Origin: an uncultured Alphaproteobacteria bacterium
GTDB lineage: Bacteria; Pseudomonadota; Alphaproteobacteria; HIMB59
Reading direction: 5' to 3'
DNA length: 64,000 bases
NCBI GenBank assembly: GCA_902599045.1
Contig: CACKEA010000006.1
Span: 1-64,000, forward strand
Below the pieces are notes generated by a model. That model had not been told where the DNA came from. It made no database searches and saw only the letters and a list, made by a program, of their open reading frames with translations. How positions within the stretch are numbered: position 1 is the stretch's first letter; each line of letters opens with the position of its first letter. Below, one piece after another: positions 58,308 to 64,000 of this stretch. The translations under genes and the position numbers were made by a program.

Positions 58308-58401
58308 TCAGTACTTTATAGGCACCATAAATCCTTAAATTATTCAGGTAAGATCTAAATATTACTTTGAACATAAAAAGTAGTATTGGAGAATTAAATA
58401 T

Positions 58402-58593
58402 ATGAAAATATTGAAAATACTGGATAGCGCAGAATTAATTATTGTTGATTTAGAAGTTAATTTAGGAAAGGAAGTTAGAAATGCTCCCACTTTGTGTGTC
58501 AGATATCAGGGTAAAATCATCCCTTTAAATACAGCGCATGACGGTAGACCCATCTTGATGAGAGAAGAAAATGCCCTTCCAAGTGAAAATTAA
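58402..58593 (+). CDS. Hypothetical small protein
   Basis: 63 aa ORF with upstream GGAG. Confidence 0.5.
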   Translation: MKILKILDSAELIIVDLEVNLGKEVRNAPTLCVRYQGKIIPLNTAHDGRPILMREENALPSEN

Positions 58594-58599
58594 AATTAT

Positions 58600-58686
58600 A
58601 TGTTCACTGGAACTCTTTGGATAGATTTGACTATATCTCTTATTCTTTTAGCCACATTTTTTATGTGGATAATGAGAGGGGATTAA
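58600..58686 (+). CDS. Candidate 28-aa single-TM microprotein
   Basis: MFTGTLWIDLTISLILLATFFMWIMRGD*, not in ORF track. Confidence 0.3.
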   Translation: MFTGTLWIDLTISLILLATFFMWIMRGD

Positions 58687-58704
58687 ATAAAATCACTATC
58701 CTAA

Positions 58705-58992
58705 ATGGAGATATTAATCAGCAAAGCTGAAGTTAGAGAAAAACTAAAAAACAACCCTTTACAAGCAGCCCACTTACTTAGACTTAATGGTTACGGGTCT
58801 ATTAAATACATATGTGCCTGCGGTGAAACCCACGACGCAAATGGAAAAGATGTAAGCTGCAAGGGATCTGCAAAGCCATTCAAAGCTCTTCTTAAATGCG
58901 CCAATGACTTTATGACAATGATTAAAATTGAAGGATTTTTTCGAAAAAAAGCTATCTCTGAGTATGGATTTAAAGCAAGTATAATGGATTAA
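58705..58992 (+). CDS. Hypothetical protein
   Basis: 95 aa; YICACGETHDANGKDVSCKG. Confidence 0.5.
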   Translation: MEILISKAEVREKLKNNPLQAAHLLRLNGYGSIKYICACGETHDANGKDVSCKGSAKPFKALLKCANDFMTMIKIEGFFRKKAISEYGFKASIMD

Positions 58993-58994
58993 CT

Positions 58995-59390
58995 ATGAAG
59001 CTAATTTATATTTTAATATTTATTCCTTCACTAGTATTTGGCCAAAATATTAAATTAATATGTGAGGAAAATTCCTTAATTGATTATGTTGATGATAAAT
59101 TTATAAATTTTGAAGAGTCTAACATCAGTGAATTTGAATATACTTTTAATAAAGAATTATCTTTTCTGAAAGAGAGTTATCAAGATTTAAATTATGACTA
59201 CATGGGAGAGGATAAAGTGAGTTATCATTTTAGAATTGAGACTGATTTTTCTTTTAATACACTAATCCTTTATAAAAATATCTATCGCTATGAGAGAAAT
59301 ATTTTTTTCCCGAATAGTACTAGTGTAAAAAAAACTTTTTATGGTAATTGTAATAAATTAGATGATTTATTAGCATTTAATACTTTATAA
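58995..59390 (+). CDS. Exported hypothetical protein
   Basis: Signal peptide MKLIYILIFIPSLVFG. Confidence 0.55.
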   Translation: MKLIYILIFIPSLVFGQNIKLICEENSLIDYVDDKFINFEESNISEFEYTFNKELSFLKESYQDLNYDYMGEDKVSYHFRIETDFSFNTLILYKNIYRYERNIFFPNSTSVKKTFYGNCNKLDDLLAFNTL

Positions 59391-59410
59391 AATTTTTACG
59401 TCTCAAATTT

Positions 59411-59770
59411 TCATTTACCAGCTGAACATTTGTAGCTCACACCACTTTTTAAATATTGATACAAATATCCAACATTTTTGTCTAATTCAAAAAAAACTGC
59501 ATTATTTATGTCTGAATAGCCTTTGGATCCAATTTTTAAGTCAAAATCATGATCAAAAAGTATTTCAAAATGCATTTCAATTTTTTGTGAGTCCCAAATG
59601 AAAGATTTCAGAATATTATCTTTAATTTCTAATTCAATAACACTGGGAGAGGTATTTTTAATGGGAGACTTTTCAGTAATTTCATTAAATATCTTATTAC
59701 AAATCAGTTCATCAGATTGTGCCTGAACACAAAAAGTAAATGTAAGAATGAATAAAATTATAAATTTCAT
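59411..59770 (-). CDS. Exported hypothetical protein
   Basis: Signal peptide MKFIILFILTFTFCVQAQS. Confidence 0.55.
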   Translation of the reverse strand: MKFIILFILTFTFCVQAQSDELICNKIFNEITEKSPIKNTSPSVIELEIKDNILKSFIWDSQKIEMHFEILFDHDFDLKIGSKGYSDINNAVFFELDKNVGYLYQYLKSGVSYKCSAGK

Positions 59771-59811
59771 AAGTTTTTTTTATAACAATAATGATACTTT
59801 AAAAATAATAA

Positions 59812-60009
59812 ATGTTAGATAAATTTATCGAAATGCCCATATGGGCACATATTCTCATCAACTTATGGGGTGTACCTCTTTACTTCTTACTTATTTATTT
59901 AATTGATAAAAAAAAAATAAGACTAAACAAAAGGATCAATAATAAACAGACGCTATTTATATACTGTATGATAATTGTGGCATTTGGATATGTTGTTTTT
60001 ATGGATTAA
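59812..60009 (+). CDS. Small membrane protein
   Basis: 65 aa, two TM segments. Confidence 0.45.
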   Translation: MLDKFIEMPIWAHILINLWGVPLYFLLIYLIDKKKIRLNKRINNKQTLFIYCMIIVAFGYVVFMD

Positions 60010-60029
60010 TCAGTTAAAAATTTAGAATT

Positions 60030-60248
60030 ATGAATATTAGTTTTATATTGGCATTTATAGCAATCTTCATTGTCTCTTATTTTGTTGGTAATTATATAGC
60101 TATTGATGGAGATGAGTTAAGTAAATCTAAAAAACTCTACTATAAAATTATTTCAATTTTATCCGTATTTGTATTTCTGGGAAGTTTTGTGTTTTTTATG
60201 TTTCTTGTAAATAATGGAAACTTTGGTTCAAATATAAAAGTATTTTAA
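60030..60248 (+). CDS. Small membrane protein
   Basis: 72 aa, two TM segments. Confidence 0.45.
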   Translation: MNISFILAFIAIFIVSYFVGNYIAIDGDELSKSKKLYYKIISILSVFVFLGSFVFFMFLVNNGNFGSNIKVF

Positions 60249-60350
60249 ATTTATTTGTAACACAATTCAGAAAAAAGATTATTTAATTAATTTTGGCGGC
60301 AAATATTTGAGTCACTAGACAATTCTATTCTTTTTATATAATTTTTTCTT

Positions 60351-60566
60351 ATGTCCAGCATTCATAGTTTAATGAAATATTTAACTCCATATGAGTTAGA
60401 TCATATAAAATTTTTAGCTCATAACAATGAGATCCCCTATGGCGCAATCAATACCCAGTATAGAATTGATAAAAATGACGTAAAAAATCTGATGAGATTT
60501 ATGCTAAATGATAATGACTATTTGAATTGGAAAAAAATTTATAATAAAAATTCTCAGCAACACTAA
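60351..60566 (+). CDS. Hypothetical small protein
   Basis: 71 aa ORF. Confidence 0.4.
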   Translation: MSSIHSLMKYLTPYELDHIKFLAHNNEIPYGAINTQYRIDKNDVKNLMRFMLNDNDYLNWKKIYNKNSQQH

Positions 60567-60589
60567 CTGAGGCAAAATTCATATAAATA

Positions 60590-61570
60590 CTAATGTTTTA
60601 GGCTATTTTCTGTAAAGTCCTGAGCTAATTTTTTACCTGAAAGCCAAGCATCTTGCATACTTGGACCTTCACACCAGTCACCAAAGGAATATAAACGACG
60701 ATCAATAGACTCAATATATCTTTTTGACTTAATATCCCTTAAACTTTTTTTAGTATAAGAATACCTCCATCTGTGTGATTTTTTAAATACTGCACCAGCA
60801 TCAGATTGAAAAGACTGTTTCATCTTATTAATCACATAATCTTCGAGCACATAGTTTTCTATATTATAATATTCTTTAGTCCACTCTGCTCTCATATTTA
60901 TAACCCAGCACTCCTCATTAAAAAATTCATGTTTAAAATTCTGGTTCATTAAGAAACTTATTTCAGGTGTTAAGTGATATCCAAATTGAAATGGAACACC
61001 TAGTCGCTTATTAAAGGCCACCATGATGGTCCAAATAGCATCAAACTCGATGTCAGGCATGTCACTATAATCGATATATTTTTCTAATAGCGTCTTAGAC
61101 TGTTCAAAGGGCATGCTGCAAAAAATATAATCAAATGGTCCAAATTTCTCTTCACCTGCCATTAGATAATATTCCTTATTTATAGTCTCAATACTAGTTA
61201 TTTGCTTTGAAAAATAAGTTGGATAGTGAAGTGATTTATGAATGTTAATTGGAATTGATTCATTCCCCTCTTTCCCCACTATAATTTCTTTATCTTCAAT
61301 GGGTGAATTTTGTGAAATATTTGAACAAAATTGCCCTTTTAAAATTTTAATCGCATCAATTTTATTTAAGTATTCATTAAGACCTATAATACCATGATCT
61401 AATTTTAAATAATGCGCGCCATGATCGAAAGCATATTGATTATGCTTTCTAGTACTTATTCTACCCCCAGGCCTCCAAGATTTTTCAAAAAAAGTTATAT
61501 CCAGAGCGGGTAGGTGGTAAGCTAAAGAAAGCGCACTAAGCCCAGTTCCAATAACTGCTATCTTTTTCAA
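60590..61570 (-). CDS. FAD/NAD(P)-binding amine-oxidase/renalase-like oxidoreductase
   Basis: IAVIGTGLSALSLAYHL, FFEKSWRPGGRISTRKHNQYAFDHGAHYLK; C-terminal YSFGDWCEGPSMQDAWLSGKKLA. Confidence 0.9.
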   Translation of the reverse strand: MKKIAVIGTGLSALSLAYHLPALDITFFEKSWRPGGRISTRKHNQYAFDHGAHYLKLDHGIIGLNEYLNKIDAIKILKGQFCSNISQNSPIEDKEIIVGKEGNESIPINIHKSLHYPTYFSKQITSIETINKEYYLMAGEEKFGPFDYIFCSMPFEQSKTLLEKYIDYSDMPDIEFDAIWTIMVAFNKRLGVPFQFGYHLTPEISFLMNQNFKHEFFNEECWVINMRAEWTKEYYNIENYVLEDYVINKMKQSFQSDAGAVFKKSHRWRYSYTKKSLRDIKSKRYIESIDRRLYSFGDWCEGPSMQDAWLSGKKLAQDFTENSLKH

Positions 61571-61575
61571 TGTTA

Positions 61576-61992
61576 TTACTTTTTTATATTTCTAGGTTTA
61601 ATTTCATCGACATCTTCTACAGGACGAAGTATCGGTACATATCTTAGTCGAAGAATTATGACAGCAATAGCTACTAGGACTATGGCACCAGCTTCGTATA
61701 AAAGAAGTTCAGGATTTGAGTCTTTACCTTGAAGTATAATAAGTCTTGATAAAGCGGTAATAGCAATAAATAAGGGATAAGTCATTCTCACCCGATTAGA
61801 CACATAATAAACTCTTACCATTCCGATTACCTCAACGTAGATAAATAATAGAAGTAAATCAGCTAATTCTACATATTGTACGTCTATCATTCTCAGTATT
61901 TCAAAGAGAATGGCAGTTATCGTAGCTACTAAAATGACACCAATTACTGCTTTTTCTACAAAACCAACAAAATTTTCAACGGTAGACTTCAT
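61576..61992 (-). CDS. PsiE-like phosphate-starvation-inducible membrane protein
   Basis: ELADLLLLFIYVEVIGMVRVYYVSNRVRMTYPLFIAITALSRLIIL. Confidence 0.85.
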   Translation of the reverse strand: MKSTVENFVGFVEKAVIGVILVATITAILFEILRMIDVQYVELADLLLLFIYVEVIGMVRVYYVSNRVRMTYPLFIAITALSRLIILQGKDSNPELLLYEAGAIVLVAIAVIILRLRYVPILRPVEDVDEIKPRNIKK

Positions 61993-62669
61993 TACCACTC
62001 AACCATATCAATTTGTTTTGATTTAAGAAAGGCATTTGTCTTAGAAAAAGGTTTGCTTCCAAAAAAACCGCGATGAGCGGATAAAGGAGATGGATGAGGT
62101 GCAATTAAAATTAGATGCTTACTCGAATCAATATACTCTTTTTTTGATTGAGCAAATGATCCCCACAATATGAAAACGATATTTTCTAATTCATTACTAA
62201 TTACAGAAATGACTTTATTAGTAAAAATATCCCAGCCAATTTTTTGATGTGAAAGGGGTTTTGATCTCTCCACTGTTAATGTTGTATTTAACAAAAATAC
62301 ACCCTGTTTGGCCCAATTTTCTAGGTTGCCATTATTAAAGTTAACTTCTTTTTTTAAATCATCCTGTAATTCTTTATAAATATTTATAAGAGAGGGCGGA
62401 GGTTTGACAGAGTCTGGGACAGAAAAACTAAGTCCGTGGGCTTGACCAGGGCCATGATAGGGATCTTGACCTAAAATAACTACTTTAACATTATTTAGAG
62501 GTGTTAAATTAAAAGCATTAAAAATTTGTTTTCCTGGAGGATAGTAAATAATTTTATTTTGTTTTAATTCTAAAAGTTTTTTTTTGAGATTAACCATATA
62601 GTCTTGGTCAAACTCATCTTTTAAATGATTAAGCCATATTTCAGGGAGTTGAATGGTAGGTTTTTCCAC
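61992..62669 (-). CDS. ung: Uracil-DNA glycosylase
   Basis: VVILGQDPYHGPGQAHGLSFSVP, WAKQGVFLLNTTLTVE, HPSPLSAHRGFFGSKPFSKTN. Confidence 0.98.
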   Translation of the reverse strand: MEKPTIQLPEIWLNHLKDEFDQDYMVNLKKKLLELKQNKIIYYPPGKQIFNAFNLTPLNNVKVVILGQDPYHGPGQAHGLSFSVPDSVKPPPSLINIYKELQDDLKKEVNFNNGNLENWAKQGVFLLNTTLTVERSKPLSHQKIGWDIFTNKVISVISNELENIVFILWGSFAQSKKEYIDSSKHLILIAPHPSPLSAHRGFFGSKPFSKTNAFLKSKQIDMVEW

Positions 62670-62680
62670 TCAGGTGTATA

Positions 62681-62926
62681 TTAGTTTAAGGTTGCGTCTT
62701 TACTTCGACCGTATTTTTCAAGTTTATAAATAATTTTTTCTTTAAGATCATGATTTTCTTCTAAGGCCATTACCAATGCTTGTGTGTAGAAGAAACAAGC
62801 TGCTTCAATATCAGCTTTGTTTTCAAAGTAATTTGCTGCCTCGTAGTACAAAGAGCATACTTTGTCCATTTGCTTTTTTTGAAAAGCATCAGTTATATCG
62901 TTATCTAATTGAAATGCGTCTTTCAT
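62681..62926 (-). CDS. Hypothetical protein, possibly TPR-like
   Basis: 81 aa helical ORF. Confidence 0.55.
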   Translation of the reverse strand: MKDAFQLDNDITDAFQKKQMDKVCSLYYEAANYFENKADIEAACFFYTQALVMALEENHDLKEKIIYKLEKYGRSKDATLN

Positions 62927-62979
62927 GATTAATTTAAAATTAGCACATTTACCTAAAACACCAAGATTAAAATAAATTA

Positions 62980-63741
62980 CTAAAAATTATCCTTTGCAGA
63001 GCGTATTTTAGCAAAAACTTCTATTGCATTTTGAGACTCATAAAGTTTCATAAATTGATCTTCATCGCACCTTAGAAATGGATTACATAGTAATTGATCT
63101 GAGAGCATTGTAGGTATTGTTGGGCGGAGTTCTTTTTCTTGATGTGAGACCCACTTAGAATAATGTTGAAGTTCCTTGTTATTAGGATCAATGCTCAAAG
63201 CAAAATTAACATTTGCCAAAGTATATTCATGCCCACAATATATTTTTGTATCCTTTGGTAATTGTTTGATTTTGCACAAACTGTCCCAAAAAACTTCAGG
63301 TGTTCCCTCAAACATTCTCCCGCAACCTATGCTAAAAAGAGTATCTCCGGAAAATAAAATATTATGTTGAGGCATAAAGAAATTTATATGTTGAAGTGTA
63401 TGACCGGGAGTATGAATAACTTTATATTCATTCCCTAATATCACAAAAGTCTCATGATCTACAACTTCTTTATCTGGTTTAGGAATTTTAGAATCATTTT
63501 TATATCCTATAATTAAAGAATTAAATTTTGATTTAATCTCACTTACAGCAGCTATATGATCATCATGATGATGGGTAATTAAAATATGACTTGCTACGCA
63601 GTCATTCAGTTCAAGAATTTTTAAACACATACTCAGATCAGAGGGGTCTACTAGTACCCCTTTAGTTTCATGAGGATTTTTTATTAAATATCCATAATTA
63701 TCTTCTAATTGGGGAAATAAATAGACATTAGGTTTTTGCAT
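62980..63741 (-). CDS. gloB: Hydroxyacylglutathione hydrolase (glyoxalase II)
   Basis: ILITHHHDDHIAAVSEIK, FSGDTLFSIGCGRMFEGTPE, YCGHEYTLANVNFAL. Confidence 0.96.
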   Translation of the reverse strand: MQKPNVYLFPQLEDNYGYLIKNPHETKGVLVDPSDLSMCLKILELNDCVASHILITHHHDDHIAAVSEIKSKFNSLIIGYKNDSKIPKPDKEVVDHETFVILGNEYKVIHTPGHTLQHINFFMPQHNILFSGDTLFSIGCGRMFEGTPEVFWDSLCKIKQLPKDTKIYCGHEYTLANVNFALSIDPNNKELQHYSKWVSHQEKELRPTIPTMLSDQLLCNPFLRCDEDQFMKLYESQNAIEVFAKIRSAKDNF

Positions 63742-63781
63742 AAGAAATAGAATGTTAAGTAAATCTAGTTAAAATACAACT

Positions 63782-64000
63782 ATGGATATTAACGCATCAG
63801 ATATTTACAGTTTTTACCAGTCAAAGTTAGGCACACTTGTTAAACGAAATATTCGTCATCAATTATACAGTCATTTAAATTCTATCAATGACAGTGTTGT
63901 CTGTGGATATGGATACACAAATCCCTACCTTTCTTTTTTAAATAAACAAAATAAAAATTTACAAATATCTGCAATGCAGCCAGAATTTTTAGATGGTAAT
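63782..64000 (+). CDS. SAM-dependent methyltransferase-like protein (partial, runs off right edge)
   Basis: MDINASDIYSFYQSKLGTLVKRNIRHQLYSHL...CGYGYTNPYLSFL; divergent from gloB. Confidence 0.65.
   Translation, partial: MDINASDIYSFYQSKLGTLVKRNIRHQLYSHLNSINDSVVCGYGYTNPYLSFLNKQNKNLQISAMQPEFLDGN

Overview
AT-rich, gene-dense window, probably from a marine alphaproteobacterium of the SAR11/HIMB59 kind. The lineage is inferred from base composition, proteorhodopsin, C-P lyase, many ABC importers, and signal peptides such as MKKLLGILVLG and MKTLLALLLLIPSL. I identify these blocks: (1) a divergent RbsABC-type ABC importer with a lone PxpA and a biotin-carboxylase-like gene; (2) a proteorhodopsin-family gene whose helix-C motif reads D-N-I instead of D-T-E, followed by a flotillin/SPFH gene; (3) a hydrolase and an SSS symporter; (4) an N,N-dimethylformamidase-like two-subunit amidohydrolase in one run with a cupin, an MBL lactonase-like enzyme, xylose isomerase, a HAD and an aldo/keto reductase; (5) a MalFG-type ABC importer with two ATPases, a tiny membrane protein and DhaL/DhaK; (6) a first PhnDCE importer with a methyltransferase, then a decayed 5'-nucleotidase; (7) a C-P lyase operon phnGHIJKLM plus phnCDEE, with no recognisable phnF, phnN or phnP; (8) a tRNA-Ala(GGC) and, 3.3 kb away, an exact 19-nt copy of its 5' end, bracketing a cluster of very small NTF2-like and monooxygenase-like genes; (9) ordinary chromosomal genes (ung, psiE-like, gloB). 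No transposase, integrase, CRISPR array or rRNA was seen. The most interesting items are the DNI rhodopsin-flotillin pair, the tRNA-Ala-flanked small-gene cluster, the DMFase-like catabolic operon, and a shared TTTCA-N5-TGAAACAAAAA inverted repeat upstream of two operons.
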